Assembly (NCBI GenBank): GCA_024653205.1
Contig: JANLFO010000012.1
Coordinates: 1-64,000 of the forward strand
Source of the DNA: Clostridia bacterium
Lineage (GTDB): Bacteria; Bacillota; DSM-521; Neomoorellales; SLTJ01
DNA length: 64,000 bases
Reading direction: 5' to 3'
A program made the translations under genes and the position numbers. Every line of letters starts with the position of its first letter. The first letter of the stretch is position 1. Shown here piece after piece: positions 8,384-16,649 of the stretch. The notes under the pieces are model-generated. The model worked only from the letters and a program-made list of their open reading frames with translations, ran no database searches and was not told the origin of the DNA.

Positions 8384-9454
8384 TCAGGATACTCTCAGTT
8401 TCACTCCGGACATGGCCTTTTCGGTGAGCATATCAAAGCCGGTCTTCTTGCCCAGAACCGGCCCCTGTGCCTTCTTGCTCCACACCGTTTCCGGCCGGCA
8501 CTGAACCAGGAACACGTTGTCCGGGAAATCCCGATCCTCGCAGATGCACCATTCGATATCCTGCGGGCAACCGTAGTGCTTTTCCACCCGCCGGGCCACC
8601 TTGGCCAGTTCTATTACTTCCCGGTCCTCCAGGCAGGGGGTTTTGGCCTTTTCTTCCGGAAGATCGCGGTAGCAGGAACGCCGCAGGGAGGGATCGAAGT
8701 TAAACTCCCGTTCCTTATAGGATACGTGTTTGTCCTCGATTTCCAGGGTGACCTTGTTAACCTTGAAACGATCAGGAGTTACCGATCCGGATACCACCGC
8801 CTCTCCCAGGCCCCAGCTTCCCTCAATTACCACTTTGGAAAGGTCGCCGTTGGTGGGATCTACCGTGAACATTACGCCGGCGGCGCGGGCCCTCACCATG
8901 GTCAGGACCGCCACTCCTATCGGGTCATACTCCAGGGGCAGTTGGAGCCGGGCGCGGGCGGCCAGGGAGCGGGCGTTGAAGGTGCTGGACCATACTTTCT
9001 TCACGTGGTGTACGACCGCGTCCGGACCGCTGACGTAAAGGTAGCTCTCGTACTGACCGGGATGGCTGACCGGACCGGCGGACCGGGTGGCCACCGGGAC
9101 GTCGGTCCGCCCCTCTCGCCGGCAGAGCTCTTGATAGTAGGTTACTATGGTAGCTTCGAGTTCAGCCGGAACGGGCGTCTGCTCGACCATTTCGCGCGCT
9201 CGGTCGGACACCTTCGACAGTTTCTCCAGATCTTCGGGGTCGCAGGCTTCGGAGGCAAAATAACGACGGAGCTCCTCGACCAGGCCGGTTTGCTGCATAA
9301 ACCGGTCGTAAGCCTTAAGGCTGAGGGCGTACCCCTGGGGTACAGGGAAACCCGCCCGCCTGAGCTCGCCCAGATTGGCGCACTTCTTCCCGACCAGGTC
9401 GTTGTGATCCCTTCCCAGCTCTTCTAGCCAGAAAACCTGCTTTTCTGCCTCCAT
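8384..9454 (-). CDS. ppsB: Phenylphosphate synthase ATP-binding subunit (PEP-synthase N-domain protein)
   Basis: 356 aa protein consisting only of the PEP/pyruvate-phosphate dikinase N-terminal ATP-binding domain. In phenylphosphate synthase the ~40 kDa 'protein 2' has this domain and works with the His-carrying 70 kDa subunit to phosphorylate phenol with the beta-phosphate of ATP. Seen here: start motif DLVGKKCANLGEL (19-31), the nucleotide-loop region VATRSAG..SHPGQYES (121-136) and QDIEWCI near residue 305. There is no mobile His domain, matching the split architecture. The ATG at 9454 is preceded by GAGGAGGTGG. It is the first gene of the ppsB-ppcA-ppcD-ppcB-ppcC unit. Confidence 0.87.
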   Translation of the reverse strand: MEAEKQVFWLEELGRDHNDLVGKKCANLGELRRAGFPVPQGYALSLKAYDRFMQQTGLVEELRRYFASEACDPEDLEKLSKVSDRAREMVEQTPVPAELEATIVTYYQELCRREGRTDVPVATRSAGPVSHPGQYESYLYVSGPDAVVHHVKKVWSSTFNARSLAARARLQLPLEYDPIGVAVLTMVRARAAGVMFTVDPTNGDLSKVVIEGSWGLGEAVVSGSVTPDRFKVNKVTLEIEDKHVSYKEREFNFDPSLRRSCYRDLPEEKAKTPCLEDREVIELAKVARRVEKHYGCPQDIEWCICEDRDFPDNVFLVQCRPETVWSKKAQGPVLGKKTGFDMLTEKAMSGVKLRVS

Positions 9455-9590
9455 GCCTTTCCACCTCCTCGTTATTGTAGGAATAGTACATCTGTGCTCT
9501 GATTTGAGAATAAACTATTTGTATTGCTTCTGTCTATGGTTCATATGATCTAAAACAAGTTAGCCAGATAATTAAATTAAGCGATTTTAG
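9455..9590 (-). promoter_or_regulatory. A+T-rich leader with probable promoter for ppsB-ppcADBC
   Basis: This stretch is strikingly A+T-rich compared with its surroundings and lies between a strong terminator and the ppsB start, so a separate promoter for the ppsB operon is expected here. It contains TACTAT- and TACAAT-like boxes close to ppsB and a small palindrome, TCATATGA. None of the possible -35/-10 pairs is convincing by eye, so only the region is annotated. Confidence 0.4.
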
Positions 9591-9624
9591 AAAAAGGGGC
9601 CTTCCCGTTCCCGGGATAGGCCCC
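9591..9624 (-). terminator. Rho-independent terminator after ppsA
   Basis: Read on the minus strand, GGGGCCT-A-TCCCG pairs with CGGGA-AGGCCCC across a short GGAA-type loop and is followed by TTTTTC. It lies 20 bp behind the ppsA stop. It separates the ppsA-like/permease/ppsA unit from the ppsB-ppc unit. Confidence 0.85.
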
Positions 9625-9643
9625 AGCCCAAGAATGTTTAGCC

Positions 9644-11497
9644 CTAGGCTCGCCGCAAAATGGTCACCACCCCGGTGCTGCCGTCCACGCGGATCAAATC
9701 CCCGTTCTTGAGGGTGGTGGTAGCCGAGCCCGTGCCGGTTACCGCCGGGATGCCGTATTCGCGGGCTACGATGGCGGCATGGGTGGTTAGACCGCCGATG
9801 TCGGTGACCGTGGCGGCGATCTTGGTGAATACCGGTGACCAGGAAGGATTGGTATACGGAGCTACCAGAATCTCTCCGGGCTGGATGTCAACCACTTCTT
9901 CCAGCGACCGGGCGATACGGACCTTGCCTTCGGCTACTCCGGCCGAGGCGGCGAAGCCTTTCAGCTCCGTTACCTGTTCCTCGCCCGCGGCCGCGCCGCC
10001 CATGGCGTCCAGCCACTTCCGCACGGTTTCGGTGGTGACGCCCCAGTTGGCAATGGTCACCGGCTCGGTGACTTCCTCCGGCGGGATTCCCAGTGCGGGC
10101 GGTTCGCCCCATTTCTTGGCCGCCTCCAGGATTTCCTTCCTTCTTTGGACTTTCTTCTTCCACAGGGCGGCCCGGCCCGGCACACCTTCTCCCAGAGCCC
10201 AGGCGGTAACCAGGTCTTCCAGCATGACCGGTATCTCAAAGCGATTGAAGATGAAGATGTCGTCCGGCTCGTTCAGGAACTGGTACCTGGCAAGAAGGCG
10301 GCCGAACTGCCGCATCTTCTCAAACAGGATGGTATGGAACCAGTTTTCCACCCAGAAGATGTGATCCTCGGCAAAGGGGTAGATCCGCATGCAGGTCTTG
10401 TACAGGTCCTCGAAGCTCCGGCGGTCTTCCTCCTCCGGGATCAGGGCGGCGTATTCCTCCACCAGACGGTCGCGTTCCGCCTGGATTTCTTCGACCGAGC
10501 GCTCGATCGCCTCGCCGCGCTCCAGCCGCTCCACGTATCCCTTGAGGTAGCCGAAGGGGACATCCGGGTGGGTAATCCAGCTTCCCTCGTAGTGCAGCCA
10601 GCCGCTGCCGCAGGACATGTAGAACCACGGTTCCTTCTTCTCGTCGTAGGCCTTAAGCCACTCACGGCCTTCAGCGGAGTCTTTGAGCAGCTCAAGCTTT
10701 TGCGCTGCAGGGATGTCCCGCTTCAGCACCTCCTTTACCTTGGGCATATCCATAGCCGTCCGGGCCAGCCTGCAGAGTTCTTCTTCCGGGCGCAGCATGG
10801 CCACGGAGACGCCGCTGATCATCCGGCCCAGCACGGCGTCGTTTATTCCCGGGAACAGCTTTCTGGCTACGTCCGAGAAGGTCAGGATGGCCAGGTAGCA
10901 GGGGCTCAGGTACTCCCAGTGGTACTGCCAGGCCTTGAAGGTGAGGTCGATTACCCGGTCGTAGGCCTCGATGACATTGAAGGTGGAATAGTACCCCCGG
11001 GGTGCCGGATAAATAATCTCATCGGGCTCGATATCCGGCAGCCGGTCCGGTATCACGATGGACTGCAGCTCCTTGCCCGTAGCGGTGAATTTGTCCAGCC
11101 ATTTCGGCCAGAGCTCCGGGTAGTGTTCCAGCATGTAGTTCAGTCTTTGCTGGAACACTTCTGCTTTCTTGGCCACGGTTTCCGGCGAAGGCGACTCTAC
11201 CGGAGTAATGTACATATAACAGCCGACGATCCGGTGGGCAACGCCTTGCGCCGGCGGGAGGCAGTAGACCCGGGTGTTGTTCTGGGATAGGGCCATTTGC
11301 CACGCTTCCTGAAAGATCAGGTCCCACGGAGGCATGGGGTCGGCCGCGTGGATCTTGTCCCGGTACCAAAAATGCCTGCCCTCCCAGTCCTTCCTGTCCT
11401 CACTGAAAAGGTAATACGGGGGGTACATTTCCTCCCAGCCTTCGAGCTCGGCCGGCACCTTTACCTCCCACGGCATGGGGAACCGTCTTGTTGCCAT
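9644..11497 (-). CDS. ppsA: Phenylphosphate synthase catalytic subunit ('protein 1')
   Basis: 617 aa (~70 kDa). The C-terminal ~90 residues are the PEP-utilising mobile (phosphohistidine) domain, with GGLTTHAAIVAREYGIPAV; His573 is the predicted phospho-carrier. The long N-terminal part is rich in Trp and Tyr, resembles the central region of phenylphosphate synthase protein 1, and presumably binds phenol. Size and domain order match the 70 kDa subunit of the Thauera enzyme, in which a His is phosphorylated and passes phosphate to phenol. It is followed by its own terminator, although its partner ppsB is the next gene. Confidence 0.87.
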   Translation of the reverse strand: MATRRFPMPWEVKVPAELEGWEEMYPPYYLFSEDRKDWEGRHFWYRDKIHAADPMPPWDLIFQEAWQMALSQNNTRVYCLPPAQGVAHRIVGCYMYITPVESPSPETVAKKAEVFQQRLNYMLEHYPELWPKWLDKFTATGKELQSIVIPDRLPDIEPDEIIYPAPRGYYSTFNVIEAYDRVIDLTFKAWQYHWEYLSPCYLAILTFSDVARKLFPGINDAVLGRMISGVSVAMLRPEEELCRLARTAMDMPKVKEVLKRDIPAAQKLELLKDSAEGREWLKAYDEKKEPWFYMSCGSGWLHYEGSWITHPDVPFGYLKGYVERLERGEAIERSVEEIQAERDRLVEEYAALIPEEEDRRSFEDLYKTCMRIYPFAEDHIFWVENWFHTILFEKMRQFGRLLARYQFLNEPDDIFIFNRFEIPVMLEDLVTAWALGEGVPGRAALWKKKVQRRKEILEAAKKWGEPPALGIPPEEVTEPVTIANWGVTTETVRKWLDAMGGAAAGEEQVTELKGFAASAGVAEGKVRIARSLEEVVDIQPGEILVAPYTNPSWSPVFTKIAATVTDIGGLTTHAAIVAREYGIPAVTGTGSATTTLKNGDLIRVDGSTGVVTILRRA

Positions 11498-11511
11498 CCC
11501 AAGCCCTCCTT

Positions 11512-12114
11512 CTACCGGTTAGGTGTGAAAATGGGCTTGCCTAAAGGCAGGATCGGTCTTCCGAAGACTTCTGCCAGGTATATGCCGCAGGCCATATACA
11601 GCATTCCCAGGGCGAATACCAGAAGGACTATCCACCCCACGGCGGCCAGGGCTCCGCCCACGACCCCCAGGAACGATAGGCCCGCCAGCCACAGACCGAT
11701 GTCCAAGAGTATGCAAAGGACGAACAGAAGGCCGCTTATCGTGCCGGTGGCAACGAACAGAGAGATCACGTAGACTGCCACTACCAGGAAGCCCGCTCCG
11801 TTGGCCGCCGCAGGGGCCGACGTGGCACCGATCCAAAGCTTTACCATTTCCCCGAACGCCGGCGTTATGCAGAGCATGAACCCGAATACTATCAGGGGCG
11901 TGGCCAACAGTATGCCCCCTTCTCTTCGTAGTTCGATGATCCCGGCTATTACCTGAATCAAACCCCCAAAGATGAGCCATCCCAGCAGGCAAGGTCCGCC
12001 TTCGGGAGGGAGCCAACCCAGGTTCATGCAGCAGAGGGGAATCACGACACAGCACAACCCCAAGATCCCGGCCACTCCCGGATTAGCCCAGAGGTTTCTG
12101 GAATTTTCTGACAT
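11512..12114 (-). CDS. GPR1/FUN34/YaaH (AceTr)-family small membrane permease
   Basis: 200 aa with about six hydrophobic segments. The N-terminal ANPGVAGILG corresponds to the NPAPLGL-type motif of the acetate/succinate transporter family, and GGLIQVIAGIIELRR matches its second conserved segment. Members carry acetate, succinate or similar small acids across the cytoplasmic membrane. The gene lies between the two PpsA-type genes (14 bp from ppsA, 41 bp from the paralogue), so its cargo is probably tied to phenol metabolism (acid product export, acetate, or an aromatic). Cargo is unknown. Confidence 0.8.
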   Translation of the reverse strand: MSENSRNLWANPGVAGILGLCCVVIPLCCMNLGWLPPEGGPCLLGWLIFGGLIQVIAGIIELRREGGILLATPLIVFGFMLCITPAFGEMVKLWIGATSAPAAANGAGFLVVAVYVISLFVATGTISGLLFVLCILLDIGLWLAGLSFLGVVGGALAAVGWIVLLVFALGMLYMACGIYLAEVFGRPILPLGKPIFTPNR

Positions 12115-12155
12115 GCCGAGAAAGCCTCCCTTCGTGCTGTTCCCACTCGTTTCGC

Positions 12156-13922
12156 CTATAGCGCTTGAGCCTCGGTGGGTTCTTCCAGGACCTCTATCAC
12201 CCCCTTAGTTCCGTTAACCCGCACGTACTGGCCGGTCCTGAGCGACTCGGTAGCCCGTTGGCCTCGCGTAGTAGTACCCACTACGGCAGGAATGCCGTAC
12301 TCGCGAGCACATATGGCGGCGTGGGCCAGCAACCCTCCGCAGTCGGTGACCACCGCCTTTACTTTGGAGAAAAGAGGTGTCCAGGCGGGGGTAGTGAACG
12401 GCGCCACCAGAACCTCCTCGGGAAGAACTTCCGAAAAGCCTTCGTATCCCAGTATCACCCGGACTCTGCCCTCTACAACCCCGGGCGAACCGGGCAGGCC
12501 AAGCACCTGAAGGGCGCGAGGGGTCCCTCTTTTCGGCGCACCGGAGAGCAGGTCCTCTGCCGCCAGCGCGGCAATGGTCCCGCGCGTGAACCCCCAAACT
12601 TTGGTGAATAGCGGGTCTCGTATTTCCGTCTTGGGAAGAGTGCCCAGGACCCGGGGGGGATGGATTTCGTGAAGCTCCAGCCACCGTTGTTTGCGCTCGG
12701 CTACAGTTTCGGGAATGAATAGCTCCAGCCCCTCTACCTGTGGAGGTCGACCCCGGCTCAGCGCCTGCATGGCCTGCATGAGTTCGGGCGCGGTCAAGAA
12801 GAACACTTCTTCCGGTACGGTCAGGATGGAGTTATCGGCCAAGCGGCGCCCGCATTCCAACAGAGTATAGCGTAGTTCGGCGTAGGCCCATTGGTCCACG
12901 TAGAAATTATGGTCCTCTATGAAGGGATAGGCGGCCTGAGCAGGGCGAAGGCGGAGAAGGAATTCCTGCGCCGCCTGCTCTCCCAAACGGGCAACGGTGG
13001 CCTTTACCGCCCGGTCCCGCTCCTCGATGATCTTCCTGGTATGGTCCTCGAAGCGAAACCCGCCCTTAAGGATGTAGGTCTTGAGGGTGAAGAGCACCGG
13101 CCAGGGCTCCTCGCGCCAGGTCGGATAGTAGGGATCGAAAATTGCCGCCGTGGTCCGCCGCCCGTAGTACTCGAGAAAATCCCGAAATTCCTTGAGCCAT
13201 GCCCGTCCCCTGGGCGAATTATCCAGATACCTCTCCAGGGCCTCGCTACTCTCTGCGGAGACAAAGGCTTCCTCCAGGCCGAGGTCGTGGGCCAAGCCGG
13301 CCAGGCCCCAGAGCGCCCGGTCCGTCTCGTATACTTTGGTATCGTACCCTTGCAGGAAGGTTCTGGTCTCCTTCTCGCTTATGCCGTAATGTTGGCAGAG
13401 AGCCTCGAAATCGGTGTAGGCGCTCAAGGCAGCATACAGCCCGTAAAAGTGTAGTTCCCAGGCCCGCTTGGAAGCCTCAATCGTCTCTCTGAGGACCTCC
13501 GAAAGCTTGGCCAGGGAAAGCAACTCCTTGCGTATGCCCTTTAGGTACTCCAGCAGGCTGATCCACTCGCGTACGCACGAGGCATACCACTTGGGCCACT
13601 CGGCGAACAGCTCACTGCTGACCGAGCTAAAGACCCGTTCCCTTCTCTTAACTTCCTCCGGGTCCGTTACCGGCAAGGGCGAAGCATAGACACGGCCATA
13701 ATAGAGACGGTAATCATAGCCGTAAGAATACGGGTAAGAAAGGCTGGCTGCAGCATATCTGGAGCCTTCCGGCCAGTGCAGGAGCGAGGCGCCCATGGGA
13801 GTCAGCGGGGGATCGGTGTGCAGGAAATCATGAAACCAGAATCGCTCCAGGTCTTTTTGCCGGAGTCTCCGGTGGGGCAGCCACTCTACGGCGCCTTCGG
13901 TTAAACTGGCTTGAGTTGCCAT
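12156..13922 (-). CDS. PpsA-like phosphohistidine-domain protein (second paralogue)
   Basis: 588 aa from the ATG at 13922. A TTG two codons upstream (13928) is better spaced (9 bases) from GGAGG and may be the real start; the frame is open to 13982. It is similar in length and layout to PpsA and ends in the same mobile domain with GGLLAHAAICAREYGIPAV, so the phospho-acceptor His (about residue 534) is kept while the preceding Thr is Ala. It is the first gene of the unit with the YaaH-type permease and ppsA. It may be an alternative synthase subunit for another phenolic (catechol, cresol) or a structural partner of PpsA. No second PpsB-type partner is present in the window. Confidence 0.78.
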   Translation of the reverse strand: MATQASLTEGAVEWLPHRRLRQKDLERFWFHDFLHTDPPLTPMGASLLHWPEGSRYAAASLSYPYSYGYDYRLYYGRVYASPLPVTDPEEVKRRERVFSSVSSELFAEWPKWYASCVREWISLLEYLKGIRKELLSLAKLSEVLRETIEASKRAWELHFYGLYAALSAYTDFEALCQHYGISEKETRTFLQGYDTKVYETDRALWGLAGLAHDLGLEEAFVSAESSEALERYLDNSPRGRAWLKEFRDFLEYYGRRTTAAIFDPYYPTWREEPWPVLFTLKTYILKGGFRFEDHTRKIIEERDRAVKATVARLGEQAAQEFLLRLRPAQAAYPFIEDHNFYVDQWAYAELRYTLLECGRRLADNSILTVPEEVFFLTAPELMQAMQALSRGRPPQVEGLELFIPETVAERKQRWLELHEIHPPRVLGTLPKTEIRDPLFTKVWGFTRGTIAALAAEDLLSGAPKRGTPRALQVLGLPGSPGVVEGRVRVILGYEGFSEVLPEEVLVAPFTTPAWTPLFSKVKAVVTDCGGLLAHAAICAREYGIPAVVGTTTRGQRATESLRTGQYVRVNGTKGVIEVLEEPTEAQAL

Positions 13923-13964
13923 AGACAAAAGCGAAAACCTCCAATGTTTGTTCCTGCGAGAAAT

Positions 13965-13973
13965 ATCATACCA
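13965..13973 (-). promoter_or_regulatory. Candidate extended -10 promoter of the ppsA-like operon
   Basis: On the minus strand TGGTATGAT (extended -10, TGNTATAAT-like) lies about 40 bp upstream of the first gene of the ppsA-like/permease/ppsA unit. No good -35 box is seen at 16-18 bp, which fits an extended -10 or an activator-dependent promoter. The 180-bp divergent region up to 14155 must also hold the promoter of the plus-strand glcD-like gene. Confidence 0.45.
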
Positions 13974-14155
13974 AGGAAACACACTGAGGTCTATCGTTCA
14001 AATTTCCCAATATGATTGGCTTAACTTGCGTGAATGACCTATTCTGCCCTGCATCGGGATGACGGCAGGTGTGATAGAATTTAACCGAACTATGCTATTC
14101 AACCCCTGATGTCTCGACCCTGCCGGCCAGGCGGGCACACGGGAAAGGCCAGGCT

Positions 14156-15517
14156 TTGAGGATGCCGAACTGGGTAGAGAAGCTTAAAGCCCGGGTGGGA
14201 AGCGAACGGGTGCTGACCTCTCCCTCGGTACTGGCCTGCTATGCCCGGGATTTTTCCCTTACCGCAGCCGAGAGGCTGCCCGAGGCGGTAGTGCTGGTCC
14301 GGGCCGAAGAGGAGGCGGCCGCGGTGCTGGCGTTGGCTCAGGAGGAGCGGGTGCCGGTTGTCCCCCGCGGCGCCGGTACCGGCGTTGCCGGGGGTGCGGT
14401 TCCGGTACGGGGCGGGATCGTGCTGGACCTATCCCTCATGAACCGGTTAATCCGAATTGAGCCGGGGGAATCCCTGGTGATCCTGCAGCCGGGCGTGGTG
14501 TGGGCCGATCTCAACCGGGTGCTGGCGGGTTACGGTCTTTTTGCCCCCACGGTACCGGGCAGCGGCCGGGTATCTACCGTGGGAGGGGCCGTGGCTGCCG
14601 GCGGCAGTGGAATGCGGAGCCTGAAGTACGGCACGGTCCGGGAGCAAGTGCGCCGGCTGTCGGTAGTTCTACCCAACGGAGGGGCGGTGGAGCTAGGGGC
14701 CCTTACCTTCAAGTCCGCCTGCGGCTACGACCTCAAGGACCTTTTCGTGGGCTCCGAAGGAACGCTCGGGGTGATTACCGGGGTTGCCCTCCGGGTGTGG
14801 CCCCGGCCGCCGGCGGCGCTGTTAATCGAGGCGGAAACCGATCGCCCGGAAGAGATACCGGCGGTTCTCGGACGCCTGCGAGGAGCAGGCGTGGTTCCTT
14901 CCGCCTTTGAATTTATACCCCGCACCACTCTTGCCGTACTCGAAGAGGGCACGGGGGTCTCCGGGGGCCGTTTGATGATAGAATTTCAGGGGCCCCGGGC
15001 CGAGGTGGAAGGGGCACGGTCGGAGGTGTTGTCCGTCCTCGAGTCCGGCCGCGTGAGGGTTTGGGAAACCCCGCCCGAGCAGGCCGGGCGGTGGGACTGG
15101 TACGGAAGGGTTTACTTTCACCTCATCCGGCTGAGGCCGGCGGTGTGGGCAGAAGACTTGGGCGTGCCGGCAAAGGCCCTGCCGGCATTCCTCGATGAGG
15201 TCGCCGGTCTTTCGCGGGAGGCGGGTCTGCCGGTGGGCGTAATAGCCCATGCCGGAGAAGGGACCGTGCATTGCGTCGTCCCGGCAGACCGGAAGCGTCC
15301 GGCAGAGTGGGAGAAGGCCAACCGCCTGCGGGAAGAGCTTTACCGACGGGTGCTCGAGCTGGGCGGCACCGTAACGGCGGAACACGGGGTGGGCGTGACC
15401 CGCACCCCCTTTGCCCGCCGGGAACTCGGTCCGGCCCTTGGGGTCATGCGGCAGATCAAGAAAGCGCTTGATCCCAACTGGATCATGAACCCGGGCAAGC
15501 TGGGACTGGAGGACTAG
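14156..15517 (+). CDS. glcD: FAD-linked oxidase, GlcD/lactate dehydrogenase family
   Basis: 453 aa FAD-dependent 2-hydroxyacid dehydrogenase of the GlcD type, oxidising glycolate or D-lactate. The PCMH FAD domain shows RGAGTGVAGGAVP, the TVGGAVA turn and GYDLKDLFVGSEGTLGVIT; the C-terminus ends with the AEHGVGVTRTPF and NPGKLG motifs. TTG at 14156 has an AAAGG site 7 bases upstream; an ATG two codons later is the alternative. It is followed after 4 bp by the Fe-S subunit gene and is probably cytoplasmic. Substrate (glycolate, lactate or 2-hydroxyglutarate) cannot be read from sequence. Confidence 0.9.
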   Translation: MRMPNWVEKLKARVGSERVLTSPSVLACYARDFSLTAAERLPEAVVLVRAEEEAAAVLALAQEERVPVVPRGAGTGVAGGAVPVRGGIVLDLSLMNRLIRIEPGESLVILQPGVVWADLNRVLAGYGLFAPTVPGSGRVSTVGGAVAAGGSGMRSLKYGTVREQVRRLSVVLPNGGAVELGALTFKSACGYDLKDLFVGSEGTLGVITGVALRVWPRPPAALLIEAETDRPEEIPAVLGRLRGAGVVPSAFEFIPRTTLAVLEEGTGVSGGRLMIEFQGPRAEVEGARSEVLSVLESGRVRVWETPPEQAGRWDWYGRVYFHLIRLRPAVWAEDLGVPAKALPAFLDEVAGLSREAGLPVGVIAHAGEGTVHCVVPADRKRPAEWEKANRLREELYRRVLELGGTVTAEHGVGVTRTPFARRELGPALGVMRQIKKALDPNWIMNPGKLGLED

Positions 15518-15521
15518 TTCC

Positions 15522-16643
15522 TTGTCTGCCACCACCGAGGCCATTGATAGATGCGTAAACTGCGGCCTGTGCCGGCGCTCCTGCCCCCTGAGCGACGGTT
15601 GGGAGCCCCGGGGCGAGGTGGCTACGCCCAGGGGCAAGATAACGATTCTCAGGGAGATGCTTGCCGGGAGGCTGGAACCCGACGACACTGGCGCGGGCGA
15701 GTTCTGGTACCGCTGTACCCTGTGTGCTCAGTGCCAGCTGGATTGCCCGGCCCCGGTGCCCCTGGTCGACCTGGTGGCCGCCGCGCGCAGCCACCTCTTA
15801 GAGAGGGGGAAGGTTCCTTCGGGCGCCGGCTCGGTCCTGCGCCGGCTTCGCCTTTACGGCAACCCCTGGGGGCGGCCGGCGGACGAGAGAAACCCGGCGG
15901 CGGGAGCAGGTACGCGCCGGCCCGGCGAGACCGATGCCGTCCTCTATTTGGGGTGCCTGGCAGGCTACGATCGCCGGATCGCGCAGGCGGCAAATGCCCT
16001 GGTAGAGGTGCTGGTGGCGGCCGGGCTGGATTTTGCCCTCCTGGGGAAAGAGGAGCGCTGCTGCGGGGGCGAGGCCTACGCCCTCGGCGAAGAAGCGCTT
16101 TTCGATTCCATGCTCGAGGCCAACCTGGCGGTGTTCTCCCGTCACGGCATCCGGCGGATTATTGCCTTCTGTCCCCATTGCTACCACACGCTAAAGACCC
16201 TCTATCCCCGGCACCTGGACGTACGCCACTACACCGAGGTCTTGGCCGATCTCCTGCCGGGAGGCCTCGCTCCTCTGCGGGCCGGGCCTCCCAGGAAGGT
16301 GGCCTACCACGACCCCTGTCACCTGGGGCGCCGCCACGGCCTTTACCGCCCCCCGAGGGCAATCCTGGGCTCGCTTCCCGCCGTCTCCCTCCTGGCAATG
16401 GAGGCAGAGGGCGAGCGGGCCCTGTGCTGCGAGGCCGGCGGGGGCAGAATGTGGTACGACCCACCCCGGGGCAGATCCGGTTTGGCCTCCCGTATAGCGG
16501 ACAATGCGCGGAGAGCCGGGGCGGAGGTACTGGCGGTAGCCTGTCCGTTCTGCCTTAGCGCCCTTGAGCCCGAGGCGAAGGAACGGGGCCTGGCGGTACT
16601 GGATGTCGCGGAAATGGCCAGGTCATGCTTGGGGAGGGTCTGA
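15522..16643 (+). CDS. glcF: GlcF-type iron-sulfur subunit of 2-hydroxyacid dehydrogenase
   Basis: 373 aa. Two [4Fe-4S] motifs (CVNCGLCRRSCP and CTLCAQCQLDCP) precede two CCG domains (CLAGY..CCGGEAY and DPCHLGRR..CCEAGGG). It passes electrons from the FAD subunit upstream to the quinone/menaquinone pool or another acceptor. The start is TTG at 15522, 9 bases after GGAGG, only 4 bp behind the glcD-type stop. The third gene of the operon follows after 6 bp. Confidence 0.9.
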   Translation: MSATTEAIDRCVNCGLCRRSCPLSDGWEPRGEVATPRGKITILREMLAGRLEPDDTGAGEFWYRCTLCAQCQLDCPAPVPLVDLVAAARSHLLERGKVPSGAGSVLRRLRLYGNPWGRPADERNPAAGAGTRRPGETDAVLYLGCLAGYDRRIAQAANALVEVLVAAGLDFALLGKEERCCGGEAYALGEEALFDSMLEANLAVFSRHGIRRIIAFCPHCYHTLKTLYPRHLDVRHYTEVLADLLPGGLAPLRAGPPRKVAYHDPCHLGRRHGLYRPPRAILGSLPAVSLLAMEAEGERALCCEAGGGRMWYDPPRGRSGLASRIADNARRAGAEVLAVACPFCLSALEPEAKERGLAVLDVAEMARSCLGRV

Positions 16644-16649
16644 AGGGCA

